The position numbers and the translations under genes are program-made. This document shows positions 40,625 through 48,617 of a DNA stretch of 64,000 bases, piece after piece. The notes below the pieces were generated by a model that saw nothing but the letters and a program-made list of their open reading frames with translations, did no database searches and had not been told where the DNA came from. The first letter of the stretch is position 1. Every line of letters begins with the position of its first letter. Origin of the DNA: an uncultured bacterium (GTDB taxonomy: Bacteria; Bacteroidota; Rhodothermia; Rhodothermales; Rubricoccaceae); contig CANLSR010000002.1 in assembly GCA_947493945.1 (NCBI GenBank), positions 124,001 through 188,000 of the forward strand, in the 5' to 3' direction.

Positions 40625-43600
40625 CTAGGCGGCGAACCGGCCATCTTCCGTGACACGCGCTTGCCCCAGCCCGACGAACGTGTCCAGCAGCGCGGCCACG
40701 TCGGCGCGGCGGGCGCGGGTAAAATGCCGGGCCACCTGTTCGACCGTAACCGGACCGGCCGCCGTGGTGAGCGCCTGGCGGAGCGCCAGCGCGCGGCCGG
40801 GCAACGTGTCGGGCCACGCGACCGGCGCGGCCTCCAGCGCCGTCACGGCCGCCGTCTCGGTCTCTACGTCGAGCCCTAGCTGGTGGCCCGCCGCCGGGTT
40901 CTGGTAGGACGGGCGGACGTAGCGGACCAGCCCGGCGTCTTCCTCCTGCTGGCGGGCCTCGTTCAGCGTCACGACCCGGCGCAGGATCTCCTCGTCTGTC
41001 AGGGAGAGGGGCCACCCGTAGGCATCGAAGACGGCAGCGTCGAGGTCGTCGTGAAGCTCCCGGAGGATGCCGACTTGGCCACGCTCGTACACGTCGCGCG
41101 CCTTGCCGGTCAACGTGTCCCCGGCGCGGACGGCCTCTAGCGTGTTGTAGATCGCCGTCAATGTCAGGTTGGGATGCTCGGCCTGGACCCGCTGGCGGTG
41201 CGCATGCAGGCTCTCGGCCACGGTCCTGATCGTGTCCTCCTGCTCCGGCGTGACTGTCGGGAAAGGGAAGGGCTCAAACGTCGTGGTCTTACTGTAGACA
41301 GGATCATTGCCGACGCCAAGACTACCGCCAGCGCCTAGCGCCCAGACTTCGTGCACGCGGCTGGAGAGCACGCCCAGATGGAAAGCATCATCTGAGGCCG
41401 TGACGATCAGCTTGTCGTCGGGCAGGATCGAGCCGTCGAGGAATACGAACAGGTGATGCTTCGACACCTGCGGCGTCACGATGTAGCGGGGCAGCCCCTC
41501 CACCGCCTCCCGCATCTCCCCCCGTTCGCGCGCGTGCTGCCACCAGCGTTCCCGTATCCCCTTGCTCTTGTTCTGGTCCCGGTCGGGCTTCACCCGGTCG
41601 AGAAGCCACTGGTAGACCTGAGGGTACTGGGATCGAAGATCGTCGGCACTCAAATCGAACGTGTCGATGATTGCGGCTTGGCGGCTCGTCTGTGTCAGGT
41701 CCCGCGCGTTGCGGTACGGCCGGATGATCGCTCGGCTTTGGGCGTCGAACTGTTCGGCCTGGTCCGGGTCGAGGATGAACCCGGCGCCGTGGAAGATCAC
41801 GCCCCGGTGGCTCAACCCTTCATTAGCCGCTAGCCCTGAGACCTTCGTGATATCCACCCCAACCCGGAGGTCTGGGAAGATCACGCCCGCCGCCGTGTTG
41901 ACCTGTACGGCTCGGGCCTCGTTCTCGGAGCGGTTCTCGTCTGTGATCGTCAGCAGGATGCCCTCGACGGGACCGGGCACACCCACCGTCATTGCCACGC
42001 GCACGGCGGCCCCCTGAGCACTGTCCACCCACGGGTGATCGGGCACGGCGTACGCCAGCGCTAGAGGAGGATCGGCGTTCAGTTGGCGCTCGACAACCTT
42101 CTGGTTGAAGGGCATCGTGATCGAGTTGGTCGTGATAAACCCGAACCGCTCGGCCCGTCCGGTGCGCACAGCTTCGCCCGCCTTGTCCCACCAATACATC
42201 ACTAGATCAGCAGAGCCGGGCACGTCGGGGTACGCGGCCCGCAACGCTTCGGTGTACCCGTCGCCTAGCGCGTCCCGCATCCTCTTGTTTCCCACGAACG
42301 GCGGGTTGCCGATGATGAACTCAGCCTCCGGCCATTCGGTCGGGCGCGGGTTCGTGTAGTCGTAGACGGGCACCCGCGCGGCGGGGTCGGGCACCGGCTC
42401 CCCCGTCGTCGGGTGCACCTTCGTGGTCCGGCCATCCCACGTCGTCAGCGGCTCGCTGTCGTCGCCGGTGCGCGGCTGGCGGTCATCGTAGTCCAGCACG
42501 GCGTCCCGGCACACCATGTTGCCGTACGCCTGCAAGACAGGCTCCGGGATCGCTTGCGGCCCGCCGTAGGTGCGGAGGTGCCACTGGAGATATCCGATCC
42601 ACAGCACCAGGTCAGCGACCGCAGCGGCGCGCGGGTTGACTTCGATCCCTAAGAACTGCTCCGGCGTCACGGCCGCGCTCTCCATCTCCAGCGCCGTCTC
42701 CCCGTACTGCTGTTGCGTCTGGCGTACCTCGCCCTCCAGCCGCTTGAGGTGTTCCAGCGTGACGTACAGGAAGTTGCCGGACCCGCACGCCGGATCGAAC
42801 ACGCGCACCGACGTGAGACGCCGCTGGAAGCCGTTCAGCGTGTCGATGATCGCGCGCCGGGTCTTCCGGGCTCCCGCCGTCCGGGCGGCGTCGGTGGCGT
42901 AGGTCTCGGCTTCGTGCTGTTCCTCCAGACTGGCGACGGCCACCTGTACCGCCTCCCACTCCTGGCGCAGTGGCTCGATCACGGCGGGCACGACCAGTCG
43001 CTCGACGTAGGCGCGCGGCGTGTAGTGCGCGCCCAGCTTGTGCCGCTCTCTCGGGTCCAGCGCCCGCTCCAGCAGCGTCCCGAAGATCGCGGGCTCTACA
43101 GCCGTCCAGTCGGCGCGGGACGCTTGCAGCAGGAGCGCCAGTTGGTCCCGCGTCAACGTCGGCGCAGTGGTCTCGGAGAACAGCCGCCCGTTGAACTGGC
43201 GGACCTTCGCGCGCAGGTCGGGCGAGAACCCGCCTGCGTCCATCGTCTGCCACAGGGACGCCAGCCCGTCGGGCAGCACGTCGAGTTGATCCTGGTAGCT
43301 CTCCAGCAGTCCGGTGAACGCGCGCTCCGGCAACAGCCCGGTGTCCTCGGCAAACATCGTGAACAGGCTCCGGGTGAGGAAGCCGAACACGTCGGCGGGC
43401 GCGTGGTCGTCGGCCTCCAACGACGTGGCCAGCTTCGCCAGCGTGGCCGCCAGCGCGCGCGTGACTTGGGCCTGGCGCGTGCTCGGGTCCAGGGCTTGCG
43501 GGTCGGTCCAGGCCAGCCGTAGACGGCGCCTCACGTCGTCGTCGCGGAGGTCGTTAAGGAAGACCCGGTAGCCGCCGCCGTCGGGGAAGGGGACGTAGCG

Positions 43601-44104
43601 TTGGGGGTGGCCGAAGTTGGCGTACAGGTCGAAACAGTGCCCGACGTCAATCACCAGCAGCAGCGGCGGGACGGGCTCTTGCCAGTCTCCCACGTCCAAG
43701 TTGCGGGCGTACCGGGCGGCTTGCTCTTTGGCCGCGCGCATCGACCGCTCCCATGCGGCTGATCCTCGGGTGCCGTGGCCCGCGCTCCGGGTCTTGCCCC
43801 GCTTGCGCCGGTCCTCGTCTACGCCCTGCTTGGTCTCGGCCACGAAGCACGCGCGCCGGTACAGGTCGATGCGCCCGGCCGCGCCGCCAGCAAGATCATC
43901 AAACACGACCGGCCGCTCGAACACGTAGCCGTCGCGCTCCGGGTTCTTCGTCGCGGGCTCCGGCTCCGGCACACCCAGCACGTCCCGGCACAGCTCTTTG
44001 AGGAATGACTGCGCGTTGGCGATCTCGGCCGCCTGGGCAGGCTTCCAGCGCTCGATGAAGGCGTTGACGGATGTGAGGGGTGGAAACTCGACGGGTTCAG
44101 ACAC
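40625..44104 (-). CDS. Single-chain restriction-modification enzyme, MmeI-like (type IIL/IIG)
   Basis: 1159 residues from a GTG at 44104, 21 nt after a TAGCTTAA element. An N-terminal nuclease centre has the spacing known from MmeI: D80-x9-E90-x-K92 in GRIDLYRRACFVAETKQG. A helical linker follows, with LGAHYTP at 358-364. The gamma-type adenine methyltransferase has motif I VFDPACGSGN (435-444) and motif IV NPPF (600-603). About 350 residues of target-recognition region come next, then a winged-helix-like C-terminus (GPVTVEQVARHFTRARR). Such enzymes modify one strand and cut at a fixed distance from their site. The recognition sequence is unknown. A BREX PglX was considered, but no other BREX genes are present. 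Confidence 0.88.
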   Translation of the reverse strand: MSEPVEFPPLTSVNAFIERWKPAQAAEIANAQSFLKELCRDVLGVPEPEPATKNPERDGYVFERPVVFDDLAGGAAGRIDLYRRACFVAETKQGVDEDRRKRGKTRSAGHGTRGSAAWERSMRAAKEQAARYARNLDVGDWQEPVPPLLLVIDVGHCFDLYANFGHPQRYVPFPDGGGYRVFLNDLRDDDVRRRLRLAWTDPQALDPSTRQAQVTRALAATLAKLATSLEADDHAPADVFGFLTRSLFTMFAEDTGLLPERAFTGLLESYQDQLDVLPDGLASLWQTMDAGGFSPDLRAKVRQFNGRLFSETTAPTLTRDQLALLLQASRADWTAVEPAIFGTLLERALDPRERHKLGAHYTPRAYVERLVVPAVIEPLRQEWEAVQVAVASLEEQHEAETYATDAARTAGARKTRRAIIDTLNGFQRRLTSVRVFDPACGSGNFLYVTLEHLKRLEGEVRQTQQQYGETALEMESAAVTPEQFLGIEVNPRAAAVADLVLWIGYLQWHLRTYGGPQAIPEPVLQAYGNMVCRDAVLDYDDRQPRTGDDSEPLTTWDGRTTKVHPTTGEPVPDPAARVPVYDYTNPRPTEWPEAEFIIGNPPFVGNKRMRDALGDGYTEALRAAYPDVPGSADLVMYWWDKAGEAVRTGRAERFGFITTNSITMPFNQKVVERQLNADPPLALAYAVPDHPWVDSAQGAAVRVAMTVGVPGPVEGILLTITDENRSENEARAVQVNTAAGVIFPDLRVGVDITKVSGLAANEGLSHRGVIFHGAGFILDPDQAEQFDAQSRAIIRPYRNARDLTQTSRQAAIIDTFDLSADDLRSQYPQVYQWLLDRVKPDRDQNKSKGIRERWWQHARERGEMREAVEGLPRYIVTPQVSKHHLFVFLDGSILPDDKLIVTASDDAFHLGVLSSRVHEVWALGAGGSLGVGNDPVYSKTTTFEPFPFPTVTPEQEDTIRTVAESLHAHRQRVQAEHPNLTLTAIYNTLEAVRAGDTLTGKARDVYERGQVGILRELHDDLDAAVFDAYGWPLSLTDEEILRRVVTLNEARQQEEDAGLVRYVRPSYQNPAAGHQLGLDVETETAAVTALEAAPVAWPDTLPGRALALRQALTTAAGPVTVEQVARHFTRARRADVAALLDTFVGLGQARVTEDGRFAA

Positions 44105-44125
44105 TACTGCGGATGTTTGGACGGG

Positions 44126-44133
44126 TTAAGCTA
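44126..44133 (-). promoter_or_regulatory. -7 promoter element of the RM gene
   Basis: TAGCTTAA on the minus strand, 21 nt before the GTG, in the 91-bp divergent gap with the DnaJ-like gene. Confidence 0.55.
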
Positions 44134-44195
44134 GGCCGGAGCAGCCCTGTCACACGGATTCCTCTCGCCACACGGTATCGACACCCATTCCGACG

Positions 44196-45047
44196 ATGCC
44201 CAGTGATGACTACTACGCCGTGTTGATGGTGCATCCTAAAGCGGAGCCATTTATTATCGCAGCAGCATACCGACGGCTCTCGCTCGAGTACCACCCAGAC
44301 CGAAACAAGGCACCGGGCGCTCACGCTCGGATGGTCGAGATCAATGAGGCCTACGAAGTCCTTTCAGATCCTATCAAGCGAAAGACGTACGATTCTCAGA
44401 GAGGGATGCACAGGCAGGAGGAGCCACGAAGGCAACCACGGCCGAAGCCTGGTCCCGAACCCCAGCGCCCCACCCGCCGCCCGACAGGAGGACCGAAGCC
44501 GCCTAGCCCCGAGTCCTTTGGAATTCGTACCGGCTACTATGACCAGGCTGCCGCGGGCGCCCAGCTTTGGAAGGAAAGGGCTCCCCGGATACCGAAGGGA
44601 CTCAGGTGGGCCATCGAAGGTGTAAGCGCCGTGTCGGCGTTGCTCTGTGCGCTGGCGTGGGGATTGTCCTTCGAGGAGCCGGACATCATGTTTCCGGTCA
44701 TTGGCGCTCTGATCGTCTCCAGTTCCGGCATTCAAGCCGTCGAGCGATCTCATGATGCGAAGCGGCTCAGGGAGCATTTCATCCCTCGCTACAACCCTGA
44801 GCCAGAAGCGTTTTCCAAGTACGAAGCACGAAGGGCTGAGTACCTGACAGCACAACTTGAGGTGTTCGTGTCGAGGTCGCACAAATATCACTCCAGCCAG
44901 TACTGCTCGAACATGGAAAACTTTCAATCGATGCCGAGATGGACGGCAGAACAGAGGGGTGCAGATCCGTGCATGAAATGCGGATACACTCAAGTCACTC
45001 CACGTTCGCTGCCATACCCTTTTGACAAAAACATCCATTGGGGTTAG
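44196..45047 (+). CDS. J-domain protein with two membrane segments and a C-terminal His-Cys zinc motif
   Basis: 283 residues, lower in GC than every neighbour. The J domain spans about 5-65 with the HPD motif at H33-P34-D35 (YHPDRNK), so it should stimulate an Hsp70 ATPase. A proline/arginine-rich linker (70-105) is followed by two predicted membrane helices (about 137-160 and 165-183). The C-terminus carries H232, C237, C259 and C262 in a YHxxxxC...DPCMKCGY pattern, like small zinc domains found near nucleases. It is the only plus-strand gene of the element and divergent from the RM gene, so likely cargo. Role unknown; a defence-associated chaperone would be one idea. Confidence 0.8.
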   Translation: MPSDDYYAVLMVHPKAEPFIIAAAYRRLSLEYHPDRNKAPGAHARMVEINEAYEVLSDPIKRKTYDSQRGMHRQEEPRRQPRPKPGPEPQRPTRRPTGGPKPPSPESFGIRTGYYDQAAAGAQLWKERAPRIPKGLRWAIEGVSAVSALLCALAWGLSFEEPDIMFPVIGALIVSSSGIQAVERSHDAKRLREHFIPRYNPEPEAFSKYEARRAEYLTAQLEVFVSRSHKYHSSQYCSNMENFQSMPRWTAEQRGADPCMKCGYTQVTPRSLPYPFDKNIHWG

Positions 45048-45059
45048 AGCTGCGCCCGA

Positions 45060-45644
45060 TCAAGGGTCCAGTCCAAGCTCCCGGCACCGTCGGTTGAATG
45101 CTTTCCCGTCGCCGTCGTCGCCAAAGACGTTAGCCAACATGTCCATCGTCGCTTTTGCTTGGCGGTCCCGGATCAACTGACGGGGATCTGTTGCGCCAAG
45201 TCGGCGCGCTTGGGCGACCTCCAGCACCAGGGACGCCGCGCGCAATGCTACGCCATCGTTGCCGCCGTCCATCAGCCGCTCGACAGTCGCCAGCGCTTTT
45301 TCCTGGAGTGCCGTGATCCCTTCGACGGCTTGGTCTTGGGCTTCGGTGCGTAGCTGGTTGAGGTACGCTTGGAAGGTTTCCAGATTGCGCCAGTGCCACA
45401 GGGTCGTACGGTGGACCGCTAGCTGTTCCGCAACGTCCTGGACCGTGACGCCGGACACCAGCAGGACGGCCGCGCGCTGCTGCTGGTCGGATAGGCCGGG
45501 GGGGTTGTGGTTGGTTGTGTCGGGTTGCATCGTTGGCCGGTCTATGGTGTCGGGTCGGTCTAGGGATACGGTCGGTCGGGACCAGACCCCGCGGTCGGAG
45601 CGGTCTCGGCTTGAGGGTTCGAGGTCGTACAGGGATGTATCCAC
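45060..45644 (-). CDS. Helix-turn-helix protein (small-terminase/phBC6A51-like) of the element
   Basis: Up to 194 residues. The GTG at 45644 lies one base after the stop of the stranded recombinase tail (TGA-T-GTG), so in the circular form it would be coupled to the recombinase. An ATG at 45530 gives a 156-residue product and may be used in the integrated state. An HTH of the terminase-small-subunit type is clear (LSDQQQRAAVLLVSGVTVQDVAEQLAVHRTTLWHWR). A helical region follows (LRTEAQDQAVEGITALQEKALATVERLMDGG). No large terminase or capsid gene is present, so it is probably a DNA-binding regulator and not a packaging protein. It converges on the DnaJ-like gene with 12 bp between stops. Confidence 0.72.
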   Translation of the reverse strand: MDTSLYDLEPSSRDRSDRGVWSRPTVSLDRPDTIDRPTMQPDTTNHNPPGLSDQQQRAAVLLVSGVTVQDVAEQLAVHRTTLWHWRNLETFQAYLNQLRTEAQDQAVEGITALQEKALATVERLMDGGNDGVALRAASLVLEVAQARRLGATDPRQLIRDRQAKATMDMLANVFGDDGDGKAFNRRCRELGLDP

Positions 45645-45645
45645 A

Positions 45646-45790
45646 TCACACCCCGGCGCCCCGCCAGCGCGTCGGAACGTCGGTTGAGGGGCTCAGCAAG
45701 GTCACAGGCAGCAGCGGCTCCAGCGCGGCTAGTTGCCTCATCTCCTCAATGAACTGGTTCGATACCAGGCCACTCAGGGGCACCTTAGAG
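45646..45790 (-). pseudogene. Stranded 3' end of the serine recombinase gene
   Basis: On the minus strand, codons across the right att repeat read S-K-V-P then LSGLVSNQFIEEMRQLAA..., ending at a TGA at 45646. The GTG CCC codons align in frame with the S-E-V-P point of the integrated recombinase. Joining the two ends, as in a circular element, would replace the 11-residue tRNA-antisense tail with this 45-residue tail. The sequence looks like genuine protein (helical, E/L/A-rich). In the integrated state it has no start and is silent. Confidence 0.7.
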
Positions 45791-45791
45791 G
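45754..45791. repeat. Right attachment region (attR), with a T-arm mimic
   Basis: CTGGTTCGATACCAG (45754-45768) mimics the tRNA-Leu T-arm CTGGTTCGATTCCAG. The 14-nt core copy GGGCACCTTAGAGG (45778-45791) follows after 9 nt, against 4 nt in the tRNA. The mimic is part of the stranded recombinase tail. Confidence 0.72.
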
Positions 45792-45820
45792 CCGCTGTCC
45801 CCCGGGCAGCGGCCTCTTTC
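45787..45820 (+). terminator. Intrinsic terminator beyond the element, probably the original tRNA-Leu terminator
   Basis: Perfect 11-bp stem AGAGGCCGCTG/CAGCGGCCTCT followed by TTC. It starts inside the att repeat and would directly follow tRNA-Leu if the element were absent. Confidence 0.8.
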
Positions 45821-45833
45821 GGTTCGCCCCGTC

Positions 45834-45859
45834 CCGCTGGCGGACGCCCTCCGCCAGCC
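45834..45859. repeat. GCTGGCGG-type palindrome
   Basis: CCGCTGGCGG...CCGCCAGCCGG between the terminator and the UvrD-like gene. Confidence 0.65.
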
Positions 45860-45909
45860 GGTCGGGGAGCCAGAGCCGGCCGTAGACTCCGGCCCGCCCC
45901 CCGTCCGCC

Positions 45910-47991
45910 GTGGCCCGCCGCTTTGTCCTGCCCGCCCGAGAGCCCGCGCCGGCGTCGGCGCTGGCCCTCGACTACGCCGCCGCGCTCGACCCCCAGCAGC
46001 TGGCGGCCGCGACCGCCGGCGGCGGCGCGACGCTGGTCGTGGCCGGCGCCGGGACCGGCAAGACGCGCACGCTGACCTACCGCGTCGCCTACCTCGTCGA
46101 GACCGGCGTCCCGCCCGACCAGATCGCGCTGCTCACGTTCACGCGCCGCGCCGCGCGCGAGATGACCACGCGCGCCGGGGCGCTCCTCGACGGCCGCTGC
46201 GAGCGCGTCCGCGGCGGCACCTTCCACGCGTTCTGCGCCGAGACCCTGCGCGTCCACGCCCCGCGGATCGGGTTCCCCAGCCGCTTCGGCATCCTGGACG
46301 CCGCCGACGCCGCCGACGTCATGGACCTGGCGCGGACGCGCCTCGGGCTGGACCGCCTGCCCAAGCGGTTCCCCAAAAAGCGGACGCTGCTCGCCATCGT
46401 CTCCGCCGTCACCAACCGCGGCGTGCCGCTGGCGGAGCTGCTCGCCGAGGGCTACCCGGCCTACGCCGAGCACCTCGACACCATCGCCCGGCTCCAGGCG
46501 GCCTACGCCGAGACCAAGCGCCAGACCGGCGTCATGGACTACGACGACCTGCTCGCGCTCACGCTCGGGCTCCTGCGCGACCACGACGACGTCCGCCAGC
46601 GGGTCGCGGGCCGCTGCCGCCACGTGCTGGTGGACGAGTACCAGGACGTCAACCTGCTCCAGGCCGACCTGGTGGAGCAGTTCCAGTCCGTCCACGGCAA
46701 CGTGACCGCCGTCGGCGACGACGCCCAGTCGATCTACCGCTTCCGCGGCGCGGATGTGGGCCACATTTTAGGATTTGCGGATCGCTATCCGTCGGCCCGA
46801 ATCCTGAAGCTGGAGCACAACTACCGCTCCACCCAGCCCATCCTGGACCTGGCGAACACGGTCCTGGAGGGCGCGCGCGAGAAGTACGACAAGCGGCTCT
46901 TCACCGACCGCCAGGGCGGCGACCTGCCGGCGTTGGTGCAGGCGCCCGACGACGACTGGGAGGCGCGGTTCGTGGCCCAGGTGGTCCTCGACAAGCGCGA
47001 GGCCGGCACGCCGCTCGACCGGATGGCCGTCCTGTTCCGCTCGGGGTGGTGCTCCTACGCCCTGGAGGCCGAGCTCACGCGCCGCCAGGTCCCGTTCGTC
47101 AAGTTCGGCGGGCTCAAGCTGGCCGAGGCCGCCCACGTCAAGGACGTCGTGGCCCACCTCCGCGTGGCCGAGAACCCGGCCGACGCCGTGGCCTGGAACC
47201 GGGCGCTGCGGCTGGTCGAGGGCGTCGGGCCGCAGACGGCGCGGCGCGTGCTGGACTGGATCTCCCAGGCCACCGCCAGCGGCGCGGGCGACGGCGCCGT
47301 CCACGCGCTCCAGTCGGTCGACGAGGTGGTGCCGCCGGCCGTCGCCGGCGGCATCGGCCGGCTGGTGGCCGCCCTCGCGCCGCTGCGCGACGCGTCCCGC
47401 CCCGGCGGGGAGCCGCTGCCGCCCGAGGCCCAGGTCGAGCGCCTGCTCGACTACTACCGGCCGGTCCTGGAGCGCGTCTACCCCGACGACGCCGACCGCC
47501 GCCAGGACGACCTCGACGCCGTCGCCGCGCTGGCGGCCCGGCACCGCAGCCGGACGGCGCTCCTGGAGGCGCTCGCGCTCGACCCGCTCGACTGGACCCA
47601 GGAGCCGGCCCAGGGCGCCCACAAGGACGAGGCGCCCCTCGTGCTCTCGACGGTCCACTCGGCCAAGGGCCTGGAGTTCGAGGCCGTCTTTCTGATCCAC
47701 GCCCTCGACGGCGTCCTGCCCTCGGCCTACGCCCTCAAGTCACCTGAAGAAGAGGACGAGGAGCGGCGGCTGATGTACGTGGCGCTCACGCGCGCCGAGA
47801 CCGAGCTGTACTGCTCACTGCCGCTGGTCCAGTACCGCAGGGGCACGGGCCAGTTTATGACCGAGCCCAGCCGGTTCCTGTCCGGCCTGCCCGAGTCGCT
47901 CATCGAGCCGTGGTCGCTGACCGAGGGCGAGCCCGAGGCCCCGCCGTCGCTCCCGCCCCCTGCGCACCCCGAACTCGGCGCGGCCCCTTGA
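45910..47991 (+). CDS. UvrD/PcrA-like superfamily 1 DNA helicase
   Basis: 693 residues from a GTG at 45910. Walker A is VVAGAGTGKT (motif I, K51), preceded by the Q motif LDPQQLAAA. Motif Ia is TFTRRAAREM, motif II VLVDEYQDV, and motif III GDDAQSIYRFRGA. Motif IV is near LEHNYRSTQPIL, motif V STVHSAKGLEFEAVFLI, and motif VI RRLMYVALTRAE. This is the UvrD/Rep/PcrA group that unwinds DNA 3' to 5' in repair and replication restart. It is somewhat shorter than PcrA (~730) and has a Pro/Glu-rich end. It is the first chromosomal gene beyond the integrated element. Confidence 0.95.
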   Translation: MARRFVLPAREPAPASALALDYAAALDPQQLAAATAGGGATLVVAGAGTGKTRTLTYRVAYLVETGVPPDQIALLTFTRRAAREMTTRAGALLDGRCERVRGGTFHAFCAETLRVHAPRIGFPSRFGILDAADAADVMDLARTRLGLDRLPKRFPKKRTLLAIVSAVTNRGVPLAELLAEGYPAYAEHLDTIARLQAAYAETKRQTGVMDYDDLLALTLGLLRDHDDVRQRVAGRCRHVLVDEYQDVNLLQADLVEQFQSVHGNVTAVGDDAQSIYRFRGADVGHILGFADRYPSARILKLEHNYRSTQPILDLANTVLEGAREKYDKRLFTDRQGGDLPALVQAPDDDWEARFVAQVVLDKREAGTPLDRMAVLFRSGWCSYALEAELTRRQVPFVKFGGLKLAEAAHVKDVVAHLRVAENPADAVAWNRALRLVEGVGPQTARRVLDWISQATASGAGDGAVHALQSVDEVVPPAVAGGIGRLVAALAPLRDASRPGGEPLPPEAQVERLLDYYRPVLERVYPDDADRRQDDLDAVAALAARHRSRTALLEALALDPLDWTQEPAQGAHKDEAPLVLSTVHSAKGLEFEAVFLIHALDGVLPSAYALKSPEEEDEERRLMYVALTRAETELYCSLPLVQYRRGTGQFMTEPSRFLSGLPESLIEPWSLTEGEPEAPPSLPPPAHPELGAAP

Positions 47992-48043
47992 CCCGGCGCG
48001 CGGCGGTCCCTACCGTGTCCCCTCCGCAGAGGCCTCCGCCGCG

Positions 48044-48508
48044 ATGCAACTCGACCTCGCCCCGCCCCGACTCCGCCCGCCCGGCCTGCGCGTTGAGCGC
48101 CTGGGCATCGAGCGCTTCGACGAGATCCGCGCGCTCAACGAGGCCATCTTCGGCGACGACCGCGTCATCTTCCGCCTCGACCGCGACGACCTGACGCTCC
48201 TGCTGGCGACGTCCGCCAGCGGGCCGGTCGGGTTCAAGGTGGGCTACCGCGAGTCCGCGACGACGTTCTACAGCGCTAAGGGCGGCGTGGTGGACGGCTG
48301 GCGCCGCCGCGGCGTGGCGCGGGTGCTGCTGGAGCGGATGGAGGACGAGGCCCGGGCGATGGGCTACGAGACGTTCGCCTACGACACGTTCCCCAACAAG
48401 CACCCCGGCATGACGGCGCTGGGGCTGGCGGAGGGCTTCCGCGTGACCGCCGCCGGCTACAACGCCGCCTACCGCGACTACCGCCTGCGCTTTGAGCGGG
48501 CGCTGTAG
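48044..48508 (+). CDS. GNAT-family N-acetyltransferase
   Basis: 154 residues. The acetyl-CoA-binding core reads VVDGWRRRGVARVLLERMEDEARAMG, the RRxGVA version of the Q/RxxGxG/A motif, after a beta-strand ending KVGYRESATTFYSAKGG. The C-terminal motif B (MTALGLAEGFRVT) completes the fold. The substrate cannot be predicted; the family acetylates amino groups of antibiotics, proteins or metabolites. The N-terminal segment (LRPPGLRVERLGIERFDEIRALNEAIFG) is typical of the RimI-like branch. It lies 52 bp after the helicase gene, possibly co-transcribed. Confidence 0.9.
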   Translation: MQLDLAPPRLRPPGLRVERLGIERFDEIRALNEAIFGDDRVIFRLDRDDLTLLLATSASGPVGFKVGYRESATTFYSAKGGVVDGWRRRGVARVLLERMEDEARAMGYETFAYDTFPNKHPGMTALGLAEGFRVTAAGYNAAYRDYRLRFERAL

Positions 48509-48617
48509 GCCGCTGCGGCAGCTCCGCCGGCCGGCCGGTCCGTGGGGAGTGAGGGAATGGGGAAATGGCACGATCCGCGCGCCGCCGACTGGCGCCAGCG
48601 CTCGGCGGGGGGGCACC

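Larger units (their letters stand above)
37952..45777. mobile_element. Integrated element of about 7.8 kb at tRNA-Leu(CAG)
   Basis: Bounded by direct repeats GGGCACCTCAGAGG (37952-37965, at the tRNA 3' end) and GGGCACCTTAGAGG (45778-45791). Contents are a serine recombinase, a 74-aa partner, a MerR-like protein, a MmeI-like restriction-modification enzyme, a DnaJ/zinc membrane protein and an HTH protein. Base composition is visibly less GC-rich than the flanks, most clearly at 44.1-45.0 kb. Five of the six genes run on the minus strand. In a circular form the order would be RM, MerR-like, 74-aa, recombinase, HTH without interruption. Removing it would join tRNA-Leu directly to a strong terminator (45787) and the UvrD-like gene. 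Confidence 0.85.

Noticed and set aside
40625..44104. BREX or DISARM system
   Set aside because: The methyltransferase has an N-terminal MmeI-like nuclease centre, and none of the other BREX or DISARM genes is present.
45060..45644. The element as a prophage because of a small-terminase-like HTH
   Set aside because: No large terminase, portal, capsid, tail or lysis genes; the DUF1469 holin-like gene at 32 kb is far away and is of the non-lytic type.
45754..45768. A tRNA gene or tRNA remnant at the right end of the element
   Set aside because: Only a T-arm-like 15-mer is present, with no anticodon or D-arm upstream; it is better explained as an attP arm inside the recombinase tail.
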